This document shows, piece by piece, positions 15,972 through 24,980 of a DNA stretch of 35,628 nt. This DNA is from Mycobacterium persicum. GTDB taxonomy: Bacteria; Actinomycetota; Actinomycetes; Mycobacteriales; Mycobacteriaceae. Each line of letters begins with the position of its first letter. The first letter of the stretch is position 1. The stretch spans positions 1 through 35,628 of the forward strand of contig NZ_MVIF01000060.1 in assembly GCF_002086675.1 (NCBI RefSeq), written 5' to 3'. Under the pieces are notes generated by a model that saw nothing but the letters and a program-made list of their open reading frames with translations, searched no databases and was not told the origin of the DNA. Both the position numbers and the translations under genes were made by a program.

Positions 15972-17183
15972 ATGATCTTTGTCGGCGATGACTGGGCCGA
16001 AGACCACCACGACGTGTATCTGATGGACGAGGCCGGCCAACGCTTGGCAGCGCGGCGACTACCGGAGGGCTTGGCCGGTATCCGGGGCTTACACGAGCTG
16101 ATAGCAGCCCATGCCGAGGAGCCCGATCAGGTGATGATCGGCATCGGAACCGATCGTGGTCTATGGGTCCAGGCGTTGGCCGCATCGGGCTGTCAGGTGT
16201 GGGCCATCAACCCGATGGCTGCGGCCCGCTACCGCGATCGTCACCACGTCTCGGACGCGAAGTCCGACGCCGGGGACGCCAAGCTGTTGGCCGACCTGGT
16301 CCGCACCGACCGGCACAACCACCGCCGGATCGCCGGTGACAGCCCCGATGCCGAGGCGATCAAGGTGTTGGCCCGTACTCATCAGAGTTTGATTTGGGCG
16401 CGCACGCGCCATGTCAACATGATGCGCAGTGGGCTGCGGGAGTACTACCCCGCGGCCCTGGAGGCCTTCGAATCGCTCAGCGACAGTGACGCGTTGGCGA
16501 TCTTGGGTCGCGCGCCCACTCCCGAGCAAGGGGCTCGGTTGAGCCTGGCTAAGATCGGTTCGGCGCTCAAAGCCGGTGGACGGCAACGTACTATCGACGC
16601 ACGCGCCGTCGAGATCCAGGCGACTCTGCGCCGCGAACACCTCACCGCTCCTGTTGCAGTGGCGGCCGCTTTCGGGGCCACCACAACGGCCGCGGTTCAT
16701 GTCATTGCGGCACTGAACACCCAGATCGCCGAACTCGAAGCAATTCTGGCCGACCATTTTGAGCAACACCCGGACGCCGACATCTACCGCTCCCTGCCAG
16801 GACTTGGTGTCATACTCGGCGCCCGGGTGCTCGGTGAGTTCGGGGACGATCCGAACAGGTACACCACCGCTAAGTGTCGCAAGAACTACGCCGGAACTTC
16901 ACCACTGACCGTTGCCTCCGGCCGAAAGCGTGCCGTACTGGCACGCCATGTCCGCAACAAACGCCTCTACGACGCGCTCGATCAATGGGCGTTCTGCGCG
17001 CTGACCCGTAGCCCCGGAGCTCGCGTCTTCTACGACCAGCACCGCGCCAACGGCGACACCCACCACCAAGCCCTTCGCGCCCTGGGCAACCGACTCGTCG
17101 GCATTCTCCACGGCTGCCTACGCCACCACACGCTCTACGACGAACACAAAGCCTGGGCACACCGCACGCCCGCAGCCGCTTGA
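15972..17183 (+). mobile_element. IS110-family transposase (DEDD recombinase), probably inactive
   Basis: A 403-aa transposase. ATG at 15972 follows AGGAGG at about 15957-15962. The RuvC-like DEDD N-domain is recognisable: the first Asp in VGDDWAED (D7) and the last two in KSDAGDA (D99, D102). The C-terminal Tnp domain has LPGLGVILGARVLGEFGDDP and CRKNYAGTSPLTVASGRKR with its conserved Ser-Gly. The second catalytic position, normally Glu in a GIETDRG-type motif, reads GIGTDRG here (G59, codon GGA), a one-base change from GAA. If the alignment is right, the recombinase is catalytically dead. Elements of this family lack clear terminal inverted repeats and I could not set boundaries. It sits between ESX-2 accessory genes, among gene remnants. 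Confidence 0.9.
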
Positions 17184-17526
17184 CAACTTACGGACCTGGG
17201 ATGTCTAGCCCGAGTGCTTTCGAGCTGAGCCGGGACAGCTCCTCGATCTCACCCGGCCCGCTCGGAAGTCGCATATACCCCAAACCAACGCGGTGCGTGG
17301 GCGTTCGGGTTGCCCAACCCTGCACCTATTCCGGTCGGCCCCCCAGCGGGCATGGAGTGGTCTGGGACGGCGAGTCGCTTGTGTGCTTGAGCCTGGTGCC
17401 GAATTCGCGGCCACGGCAACCATAGTGACGGACACCATTGTGCATCTTGGGTCGCTTCGGGCCACGCCGCAACGGCACAGGAGTGACCCGGCCATACCTT
17501 GTTGACGTACACATAGGCGGAGGCGA
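17184..17526. other. Intergenic stretch downstream of the transposase
   Basis: About 340 bp with no convincing gene on either strand. It should include the right end of the IS110-family element, which I cannot place. Open frames here are of poor protein quality (Arg/Pro/Cys-rich). Confidence 0.4.
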
Positions 17527-17900
17527 ATGAAGCGGAAGATAGCAATTGCCACCGGTACCCTGGCCTTCGCGATCGCCGGGTCCCAAGTGTGGCGCACGTT
17601 TGAGTTACGGCGCATCGCATCGTTCTATTCGGACAGCCTCGATTTCCTAATCCTAATTCGCGGCGACACGATCGGCAGTCATTACACTTCCGCCTTTCGG
17701 TATTTCTACTGGTGGCTGAATGTCGAGGCAGCATCGTCGGCTGCTGCCGCGCTGGTCTTGAGGGCGTTGCGCTGGTGTTCTCTGGAAAGTCCATGGGGTT
17801 GAGATTGGTCGCGGTCGGATGCGGCGTCGTCGTCATCACTACAACCCGGCGGAGCGCGCCACCCGTCGTGGCTGGAAATGCAGTCCAAACCAGTTCGTGA
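17527..17900 (+). pseudogene. Small membrane protein gene with an apparent frameshift
   Basis: ATG at 17527 follows GGAGG at about 17520. The frame begins like a membrane protein (MKRKIAIATGTLAFAIAGSQ, then FYSDSLDFLILIRGDTIGSH) and includes Ala-rich helices up to about residue 78. Past about 17758 it loses protein character and stops at 17802. A second frame takes over at the same point (GVALVFSGKSMGLRLVAVGC, then GVVVITT) and continues to 17900. Joining the two gives a plausible protein of about 120 aa with two or three membrane segments. I read this as a frameshifted gene; a sequencing error is the alternative. The family is not recognised. Confidence 0.4.
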
Positions 17901-18004
17901 TATCGGCTCCGCGCGGGAAACGCTGCCATTCCAGGAACACAGCAAACCGCAATTTATACCGCGCACCGAGTGAGTAGTCGGGTCGTCGTAGCCGAAGTAA
18001 TGTC

Positions 18005-18171
18005 ATGGCCGTGACGCCATTACGCCACCTCCGCCGGCTCGATCGAATGGCGCGGAGGGTTGCTTTGACGCTACCCTGCTCTACACGAGCGAGCCGACGT
18101 TCCGGGCATTCTGTTGGATGCCGTCGGCCTGGCGTGGGCGTTCGCTGACCAGAAGTTGCGGGAGTAGTGGC
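18005..18171 (+). pseudogene. Remnant of a small WXG100-like gene
   Basis: Fragments in shifting frames fit a small ESX-type helical protein: MAVTP from ATG 18005, then HYATSAGSIEWRGG (18018-18059), then, after an in-frame TGA at 18066, ERADVPGILLDAVGLAWAFA with DQKLRE ending at a TAG (18169-18171). The order helix, W-x-G turn, helix with WAxxDQ is what small WXG-like proteins of ESX loci show. No single frame spans it, so it is a decayed gene. It lies 160 bp upstream of the Rv3896c-like gene. Confidence 0.4.
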
Positions 18172-18174
18172 TCA

Positions 18175-18336
18175 ATGTTTGTTTCCGATCCGGTGCGCCA
18201 AGTCGCGACCGGCGAACTGCCGGGCCTGCCACCGACGGATTTGACAGAAACGGGAGTTGGGCTTGCCGGCGACGGAGCCGGTATACGCCGGCGGGCCGAC
18301 GACCTCGCTCGGCCTCGGATACAGGAGAATCGTTGA
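18175..18336 (+). CDS. Short ORF upstream of the Rv3896c-like gene, possibly a relic
   Basis: A 53-codon frame from ATG 18175 (MFVSDPVRQVATGELPGLPP, later RRADDLARPRIQENR) whose stop overlaps the TTG start of the next gene by 4 nt. The overlap and charged C-terminus make it look like the true upstream partner in an operon, perhaps shortened. No ribosome site is clear and no family is recognised. Confidence 0.35.
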   Translation: MFVSDPVRQVATGELPGLPPTDLTETGVGLAGDGAGIRRRADDLARPRIQENR

Positions 18337-19205
18337 CTGATCCCGTGACCACGCGGGCAATAGCGTCGCTATCCCGCGGCCATCGCCTGTTCGCGCGCCG
18401 CGCGACGCCGGCCGACATCGGCAGCGCCCCAGCGCACGTCCAGGCACATGCCGACGCGATAGCGCAGGCGACGGTAGCCCAAACCACACATGCGACAAAC
18501 CGCTCCGATACCTCGGTGCGGGTGCTGCGCCGGCTGGCCGACACCGATGCGGAGTTGGCGCAGATCACCGCAGCAGCCCAGGCCGATCACGCGCACGCCA
18601 GCGTCGTGACGCGCGCGGTCCTGGACGCCGCGAAGGCCGATGTCATGCCGTCCGTTGACACTCCGCTGGGCCGGCGCGAGGCGATGGCCCGAATGGTGGC
18701 GCGGCTACGAGCCCAGCATCGACACATCGCGCGGTCCAAGGCGCGGGCACGGCTACATGCGCTGCGGCTGCGGCGGCTGCACTACCTGCGGACAGCAAGA
18801 AGCAGGCGTTACGAAGCCCCACCCACCGGGCGCCGAGCGGTGTGGGCCGCAATTCAGGAAGCTTTGGACATCAAGGGTATTCACGATCCCGTCGCACGCG
18901 CCAGGTGGGCCCGCGGTATGGACCTGGTGGCGCGGCGCGAGTCCAACTACAACGCGGACGCCGAAAACCATTGGGATTCCAACGCTGCAAGGGGCACGCC
19001 CAGCAAGGGTGCATGGCAGTTCATCGCTCCGACGTTTGCACGGTATCACCAGCCGGCAACGTCGACCGACATCCACGACCTGGTAGCCCAGGCGTGCGCG
19101 TTCATCAACTACGCGCGCGGCCACTACGGCGTGGCCGCCGATGCGTCGAATTTGGCCGATCGGATCCAGCAGGCCGATCCTCGCCGAACACCCAAGGGGT
19201 ACTGA
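18333..19205 (+). CDS. Transglycosylase-like domain protein of ESX-2 (Rv3896c-like)
   Basis: A 290-aa protein from TTG 18333, which follows AGGAG at about 18322. The first 170 residues are helical and Ala/Arg/His-rich (SAPAHVQAHADAIAQATVAQ), like the helical targeting regions of ESX substrates. The C-terminal 110 residues form a lysozyme-like/soluble lytic transglycosylase domain: LVARRESNYN with the likely catalytic Glu203, NAARGTPSKGAWQFIAPTFA, then LVAQACAFINYARGHYG. Peptidoglycan cleavage would help build or pass the cell wall during secretion; many ESX loci have such an enzyme nearby. There is no Sec signal, so export, if any, is by type VII. It ends 3 nt before eccB2. Position matches M. 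tuberculosis Rv3896c. Confidence 0.82.
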   Translation: MTDPVTTRAIASLSRGHRLFARRATPADIGSAPAHVQAHADAIAQATVAQTTHATNRSDTSVRVLRRLADTDAELAQITAAAQADHAHASVVTRAVLDAAKADVMPSVDTPLGRREAMARMVARLRAQHRHIARSKARARLHALRLRRLHYLRTARSRRYEAPPTGRRAVWAAIQEALDIKGIHDPVARARWARGMDLVARRESNYNADAENHWDSNAARGTPSKGAWQFIAPTFARYHQPATSTDIHDLVAQACAFINYARGHYGVAADASNLADRIQQADPRRTPKGY

Positions 19206-19208
19206 GAA

Positions 19209-20693
19209 ATGCCGTTGAGTTTGTCCAACCGGGACCAGAATTCCGGTCACCTGTTCTACAACCGGCGGCTGCGCGCGGCGACGACCCGCTTCTCGGTGCG
19301 GATGAAGCACGACGATCGCAAACAGACTGCCGCGGTCGCGTTGTCGGTGGTGTTGGTCCTGATCGCGGCAGGATGGATGATGCTGCTCAACGTGCTGAAA
19401 CCCACTGGCATCGTGGGAGACTCAGCGATCATCGGTGACCGCGATTCCGGCGCCATCTATGCGCGCATCGACGGTCGGCTATATCCAGCGCTGAATTTCA
19501 CGTCCGCGCGCTTGGCAACCGGGACGGCCGGGCAGCCGACATGGGTCAAACCGGCTGAGATTGCCAAGTATCCGACCGGTCCGCTGATCGGCATTCCCGG
19601 GGCGCCCCCGGCGATGCCGGTTAACCTGGGCGCCATCTCGGCGTGGGCGGTGTGCGATACCGCCGGCCGGCCACGTAGCGGCGACAAGCCGGTGGTGACC
19701 TCGATCGCGGGCATGCCCACTGGCGGCGGCCGGGCGGCGCCGCTCCGCGATGACGCCGGGCTCCTGGTCACCTTCGAGGGCAGCACCTATGTGATCTGGG
19801 GAGGCAAGCGCTCACAGATCGATCCGGCCAATAGGGCGGTCACCTTGAGCCTGGGGCTCGACCCCGCGGTGACGATGCCGGTGGAGATCTCCCGCGCGCT
19901 GTTCGACGGGTTACCGGCGACCGAACCGTTGCGGGTGCCGCAGGTACCCGAGGCAGGATCCCCGTCGAAGTGGGTGCAGGGATCCCAGGTCGGCGCGGTG
20001 CTGCAAGCCCAAACCGCCGGCGGCGGAAGCCAGTTCTACGTACTGCTGCCGGACGGCGTGCAAAAGATCAACAGTTTTGTGGCCGATCTGCTGCGCAGTG
20101 CCAACTCCTATGGATCGACGGCGCCTCGACTGGTGACCCCAGACGTGCTCGTCAACACACCTCAGGTGACCTCGTTGCCGGTGGAGTACTACCCGACGGG
20201 GCGACTGAATTTCGTTGACACCGCTGCGAATCCGACCACCTGTGTTTCTTGGGAGAAGGCGTCGACGGATCCGCAGGCCCGCATCGCCGTCTACAACGGC
20301 CGGGGCTTGCCGGTTCCCTCGTCGATGGATAACCGGATCGTGCGATTGGTGCGTGACGACCGCAACCCGGCGTCGGTGGTTGCCAACCAGGTTCTGGTGT
20401 TGCCGGGTGCTGCGAACTTCGTAACCTCGACCAGCGCTGTGGTCACCGCCGAATCGCGTGAATCGCTGTTCTGGGTATCGGCTAACGGCGTGCGATTCGG
20501 AATCGCCAACGACGAATCGACGCTGCGCGCTTTGGGGCTGGACCCGTCTCACGCCGTGCAGGCGCCGTGGCCACTGCTGCGGACATTCGCAGCGGGACCG
20601 GCATTGTCACGCGAGGCTGCGCTTTTGGCTCGCGACACGGTGCCGACACTGGGCCAGGTGGCCGTGATGACGACAGCGAAAGCGGGCGGCTAG
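19209..20693 (+). CDS. eccB2: ESX-2 core component EccB2
   Basis: A 494-aa protein, the length of M. tuberculosis EccB2 (495 aa). The N-terminal 40 residues are cytoplasmic (NRDQNSGHLFYNRRLRAATT, typical of EccB proteins). One transmembrane helix at 41-61 follows (AAVALSVVLVLIAAGWMMLL), then a large periplasmic domain of EccB repeats with a likely disulfide (AWAVCDTAG and PTTCVSWE). EccB proteins form the periplasmic part of the hexameric type VII secretion complex with EccC, EccD and EccE. The gene is 3 nt from the upstream gene and 4 nt from eccC2, so it is in the operon. Confidence 0.95.
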   Translation: MPLSLSNRDQNSGHLFYNRRLRAATTRFSVRMKHDDRKQTAAVALSVVLVLIAAGWMMLLNVLKPTGIVGDSAIIGDRDSGAIYARIDGRLYPALNFTSARLATGTAGQPTWVKPAEIAKYPTGPLIGIPGAPPAMPVNLGAISAWAVCDTAGRPRSGDKPVVTSIAGMPTGGGRAAPLRDDAGLLVTFEGSTYVIWGGKRSQIDPANRAVTLSLGLDPAVTMPVEISRALFDGLPATEPLRVPQVPEAGSPSKWVQGSQVGAVLQAQTAGGGSQFYVLLPDGVQKINSFVADLLRSANSYGSTAPRLVTPDVLVNTPQVTSLPVEYYPTGRLNFVDTAANPTTCVSWEKASTDPQARIAVYNGRGLPVPSSMDNRIVRLVRDDRNPASVVANQVLVLPGAANFVTSTSAVVTAESRESLFWVSANGVRFGIANDESTLRALGLDPSHAVQAPWPLLRTFAAGPALSREAALLARDTVPTLGQVAVMTTAKAGG

Positions 20694-20697
20694 CAGG

Positions 20698-23600
20698 ATG
20701 TCGAAGAAAGCATTTCCCATCAACCGTGCCAAGATCGACCCGCCGAAACCGGTTCGGGTGGCGCCCAATGCGCCGATAGCACTACCGGAACGCGAACCGC
20801 GCAACATCTGGGTGATGATCGGCGTGCCGGCGCTGATCGTGGCGCTGATCGGCACCATCGTCATGCTGTACGTGTCGGGCGTGCGCAGTCTGTCCACCGG
20901 CTTCTTTCCGCTGATGGGCATCGGCGCGTTCAGCATGCTGGCCTTTTCCGGTCGCTTCGGCCGGGCCCGCAAGATCACCTGGGGCGAAATGGAAAAGGGT
21001 CGCCGCCGCTATCTTCGCGACCTCGACGTGATCCGTGACGAGATTCAGGACGCCGTCTGCGCGCAACGCTCGTGGCAGCATGCGGTGCACTCCGATCCGC
21101 GCGGTTTGGGTGCCATCATCGGCGGGCCCCGGATGTGGGAACGCGGTCGCGGCGACGTCGACTTCCTGGAGGTCCGGTTGGGCACCGGTGTGCAGCATGC
21201 ACCCGATTCGGTGTTGTCGGTGACCTGGCCCGACATCTCCTCCGAGGAGGAACTCGAACCCGTTACCGGGCAGGCGTTGCGCGATTTCATCTTGGAACAG
21301 CGCAAGATTCGCGATATCGCCAAGGTGGTGAATCTACGATCGGCCCCGGGCTTCAGTTTCGTCAGTGAAGACTTGGATCGGGTGCGGTCCCTGATGCGCT
21401 CGATGCTGTGCTCGCTGGCGGTGTTTCACAACCCGCGCGACGTCAAGCTGATGGTGGTGACGCGTAACCCCGAGGTGTGGTCATGGATGGTGTGGCTGCC
21501 TCACAACCTGCATGACGAGTTGTTCGACGCGTGTGGATGGCGGCGGTTGATCTTCGCCACCCCCGAAGAGCTGGAGGCGACGCTGGGCGCCGAGCTGCAC
21601 ATGAAGGGAAAGCGCGGCGCGTGGGCGCCGCCGACGGCAGCCAGCCCAACGGCAATGGGCTCTGCGCTGGAAACCGGCCAAGGCGCCGACGCGGTGGATT
21701 TGGGACCGCACTTGGTGATTGTTGACGACAACACCGGCAGCCCCGACGCGTGGGAGAGTGTCGTCGGGCAGGTCGGCAAGGCCGGCATTACGGTGCTGCG
21801 TATCGCGTCGCGGGTGGGAACCGGCGTTGGATTCGGCGACGACCAGGTTTTCGATATGACTGAACGAGATGGCGCGACAACCGTTTCCGTGTCCCTCAGA
21901 CCCGGTACAAATGGCTCCGATGGCTCCGAAGTCGAGGACGACGACGCCCGCCCGACGCCGCTACTGCGGGCGCGCGGCAAGTTCTTTGCCCATGCCGACC
22001 AGCTGTCCATCCATCGCGCGTACCGATATGCGCGTGCGATGGCGCGGTGGTCGCCGACAAGCCGCAGCGAGATCGCCGATTCGACCAGCGGCGCCGCCGA
22101 GCTACTGCGGGCACTCGGAATCAGCGATCCGCGCGGATTGGATGTCGACCGGCTGTGGGCGGAGCGCCGCGGCCGCGGTGACGAACGATGGTCGGAGATC
22201 CCGGTCGGCGCCAAACCGAACGGCGAACTGCAGAACGTTATCATCCGCGCAAAAGACTTCGGTGGCTTCGGGTTTCATTCAGTGGTCATCGGGACTAGCG
22301 GGTCGGGCAAGTCCGAGTTCTTCTTGTCTTTGGTCTACGGGATCGCGCTGACACACTCGCCGGAGACGTTCAACGTCATCTTCGTCGACATGAAGTTCGA
22401 ATCTGCGGCCCAAGACATCCTGGGTATTCCGCATGTGGTTGCCGCTCTGTCCAACCTCGGTAAGGACGAGCGCCATCTGGCGGAACGTATGCGCAGGGTC
22501 ATCGACGGCGAGATCAAACAGCGATATGAGTTGTTTACGTCGGTGGGCGCGCGCGATGCCAACGACTACGAAGAGATCCGCCTTGCCGGTCGCGATCTGC
22601 CGCCGGTGCCGGTCCTGCTCGTCATCGTCGACGAATATCTGGAGTTGTTCGCCAACCATGAGAAGTGGATCCAGCTGATCATCCATATCGGCCAGGAGGG
22701 CCGCGGCGCCAACGTCTTCTTCATGTTGGGCGGGCAGCGGCTGGATCTGTCGTCGCTGCAGAAAGTAAAGTCCAACATCGCATTCCGGATCGCGCTGCGA
22801 GCCGAATCCGGTGATGACAGTCGGGAAGTGATCGGTTCGGATGCGGCTTACCACCTGCCGTCCAAGGAGAACGGTTTTGCGCTGCTAAAGGTGGGGCCGC
22901 GCGACCTCGAGCCGTTCCGCTGCTTCTACCTGTCCGCGCCGTTCGTCGTGCCGAAGAAGAAGGAAGTGGCCAAAACCATCGACATGACGTTGACCAAGCC
23001 GCGACTGTACAACTGGCAATACCAGCCGCTGGACCCATCCGACGCCGAGGCGTTGGAGGCCGCGGCCGCCGCCGATGCGGAACCCGACGAATTCCTCTAC
23101 CACGACGACGGATTCAAGAAGAAGAAGATTGTCGACGTGTTGCGCGAATCGCTGCGTGCCGTACCGCACCGATCGCCGCGACGGCCGTGGTTGGAGCCAC
23201 TGGAAGACGCCGAACCGGTTGATGTCCTGGTGGCTGGATATCGCGGCAAGCCATGGCATGTCGACTACGGGGACAACCCGGGGCTGATGTTTCCGGTCGG
23301 CGTCATGGACATCCCCGAAGAGTCCAAACAGGTCGTGTATGCGATCGACGCGCTGCGCAGCAACATCATCGTGGTCGGCGCCAAGCAGCGCGGCAAGACG
23401 ACCACCTTGATGACGCTAATGGCCTCGGCCGCAACGATGTACAACCCGTCGCGGGTGACGTTCTTCTGCATCGGCGGGGCCACCATGGCTCAGGTGGCTT
23501 CGCTACCGCATGTCACCGACATCGTGTCGCCCAAGGATGCCGAAGGCATCGAGCGCATCCTGAGCACCATGGACGCATTGATCGATTCGCGCGAAGAGGC

Positions 23601-24915
23601 GTTTCGGCGGGCCAGAATTGATCTCGACGGATTCCGCGAGCGCCGCTTCGGCCCGGGCAGTGACGGGATCGGCGGCACCGACCCCAACGACCAATTCGGC
23701 GATGTCTTTGTGGTGCTTGACGATTACGACGATTTGTACTCCCGGGACAACACCATCGGTGACCGCATCATCTCGCTGAGCAGCCGCGGTCCCGAATACG
23801 GTGTTCACCTCATGGTTAGCGCGGGCGGCTGGATTCACGGCCAGCGGCAAAGTCTGCTGCAGAACGTGACCGCGCGAATCCAGTTGCGGCTGGCCGACCC
23901 CAGCGAAAGCCAGATGGGGCATTCGTCGATCGAGTCGCGCGAGGCGGCGCGACGAACATTGAACCGCCCCGGTTTCGGTTTGACGGAGAGTTTGCACGAG
24001 CTGCGCGTTGGTGTTCCGGCGCTTGCCGATCCTGCAACCGGCGAATTGGTCGGTATTACCGAAGTCGGGGAACGAATCGCTGACGTCGCTGGTGTGACTA
24101 AACACGCAAGCCTGCAGCGGCTGCCGCAGCGGGTCGAGCTCAAGGCGATCCTCGAGTACGAGGCCGCACATCCCAGCGGCGACGACCTGTCGATTGCATT
24201 TGCGATCGGCGAACGGCACCAGCTGGGCCCGGTGCCGCTCAGGTTGCGGGAGAGCCCAGGGTTGATGATCTTGGGCCGCCAGGGCTGCGGCAAGACCACC
24301 GCGCTGGTAGCCATCGGCGAGGCGGTGATGAGTAGGTTCAGCCCGGAGGAAGCCCAGCTGACCCTGATCGACCCCAAGACCGCCCCGCATGGTCTTCGCG
24401 ACCTGCATGGCCCCGGCTATGTGCGGGCGTACGCCTATGACCAAGACGAGATCGACGAGGTCATCACCGAACTGGCCCAACAGGTCTTACTGCCCCGATT
24501 GCCTCCGAAGGGGCTGAGCCAGGAAGAGTTGCGCGCGCTCAAGCCGTGGGAGGGGTGTCGGCATTTCGTGCTCATCGACGACCTCCAGGACTTGCGCAAG
24601 GAACAGACTTATCCGCAGAAGCCGCCGGTGGGTGCGGCGCTGTGGAAGCTGATGGAGCGCGCCCGCCAGATCGGGTTGCACGTGTTCACCACGCGTAATA
24701 GCGCGAACTGGGCGACCATGCCGATGGACCCGTGGATGAGATTCCAAACGTCAGCGAAAGTGGCGCAGCTGTATATGGATAACGATCCGCAGAACAGAAT
24801 CAACCGAATGGTTCGAGCGCAAGCGTTACCGCCCGGACGCGGTTTGCTGGTCAACACCGATGACGCCGTCGAAGGAGTGTTGGTCGGGACCCCGTCGACG
24901 CTGGCCGCACGGTAA
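20698..24915 (+). CDS. eccC2: ESX-2 FtsK/SpoIIIE-type ATPase EccC2
   Basis: A 1405-aa motor ATPase (M. tuberculosis EccC2 is about 1396 aa), in one piece rather than split as in ESX-1. Two transmembrane helices lie at about residues 38-60 and 66-82. Three ATPase domains follow, with Walker A motifs GTSGSGKS (532-539), GAKQRGKT (894-901) and GRQGCGKT (1193-1200). Walker B-like strands are seen as VLLVIVDEYLELF and DVFVVLDDYDDLY. The first domain has the full consensus and is the one expected to hydrolyse ATP; the later ones bind substrate signals. It recruits WXG100 and PE/PPE substrates to the pore in the inner membrane. Next comes a degraded hydrolase module rather than PE36. Confidence 0.96.
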   Translation: MSKKAFPINRAKIDPPKPVRVAPNAPIALPEREPRNIWVMIGVPALIVALIGTIVMLYVSGVRSLSTGFFPLMGIGAFSMLAFSGRFGRARKITWGEMEKGRRRYLRDLDVIRDEIQDAVCAQRSWQHAVHSDPRGLGAIIGGPRMWERGRGDVDFLEVRLGTGVQHAPDSVLSVTWPDISSEEELEPVTGQALRDFILEQRKIRDIAKVVNLRSAPGFSFVSEDLDRVRSLMRSMLCSLAVFHNPRDVKLMVVTRNPEVWSWMVWLPHNLHDELFDACGWRRLIFATPEELEATLGAELHMKGKRGAWAPPTAASPTAMGSALETGQGADAVDLGPHLVIVDDNTGSPDAWESVVGQVGKAGITVLRIASRVGTGVGFGDDQVFDMTERDGATTVSVSLRPGTNGSDGSEVEDDDARPTPLLRARGKFFAHADQLSIHRAYRYARAMARWSPTSRSEIADSTSGAAELLRALGISDPRGLDVDRLWAERRGRGDERWSEIPVGAKPNGELQNVIIRAKDFGGFGFHSVVIGTSGSGKSEFFLSLVYGIALTHSPETFNVIFVDMKFESAAQDILGIPHVVAALSNLGKDERHLAERMRRVIDGEIKQRYELFTSVGARDANDYEEIRLAGRDLPPVPVLLVIVDEYLELFANHEKWIQLIIHIGQEGRGANVFFMLGGQRLDLSSLQKVKSNIAFRIALRAESGDDSREVIGSDAAYHLPSKENGFALLKVGPRDLEPFRCFYLSAPFVVPKKKEVAKTIDMTLTKPRLYNWQYQPLDPSDAEALEAAAAADAEPDEFLYHDDGFKKKKIVDVLRESLRAVPHRSPRRPWLEPLEDAEPVDVLVAGYRGKPWHVDYGDNPGLMFPVGVMDIPEESKQVVYAIDALRSNIIVVGAKQRGKTTTLMTLMASAATMYNPSRVTFFCIGGATMAQVASLPHVTDIVSPKDAEGIERILSTMDALIDSREEAFRRARIDLDGFRERRFGPGSDGIGGTDPNDQFGDVFVVLDDYDDLYSRDNTIGDRIISLSSRGPEYGVHLMVSAGGWIHGQRQSLLQNVTARIQLRLADPSESQMGHSSIESREAARRTLNRPGFGLTESLHELRVGVPALADPATGELVGITEVGERIADVAGVTKHASLQRLPQRVELKAILEYEAAHPSGDDLSIAFAIGERHQLGPVPLRLRESPGLMILGRQGCGKTTALVAIGEAVMSRFSPEEAQLTLIDPKTAPHGLRDLHGPGYVRAYAYDQDEIDEVITELAQQVLLPRLPPKGLSQEELRALKPWEGCRHFVLIDDLQDLRKEQTYPQKPPVGAALWKLMERARQIGLHVFTTRNSANWATMPMDPWMRFQTSAKVAQLYMDNDPQNRINRMVRAQALPPGRGLLVNTDDAVEGVLVGTPSTLAAR

Positions 24916-24926
24916 GAGTCACCAGG

Positions 24927-24980
24927 ATGGAAGGCAGCGTTTCAGAGTCGCAGACGGCGCGATGCAGCTCCGGTACATAA
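24927..24980 (+). pseudogene. Deletion scar of the small EspC-like gene of the second hydrolase module
   Basis: A 17-codon frame begins 12 nt after eccC2 and ends ARCSSGT-stop. This matches the last codons of the intact small gene at 4163-4477 (VRCSSAT-stop) and overlaps the hydrolase start in the same way. Everything upstream of these codons is missing, so the partner gene was deleted up to the end of eccC2. Confidence 0.6.

Noticed and set aside
20698..24915. Possible split of eccC2 into two genes as in ESX-1
   Set aside because: A single open frame of 1405 codons spans all three ATPase domains.
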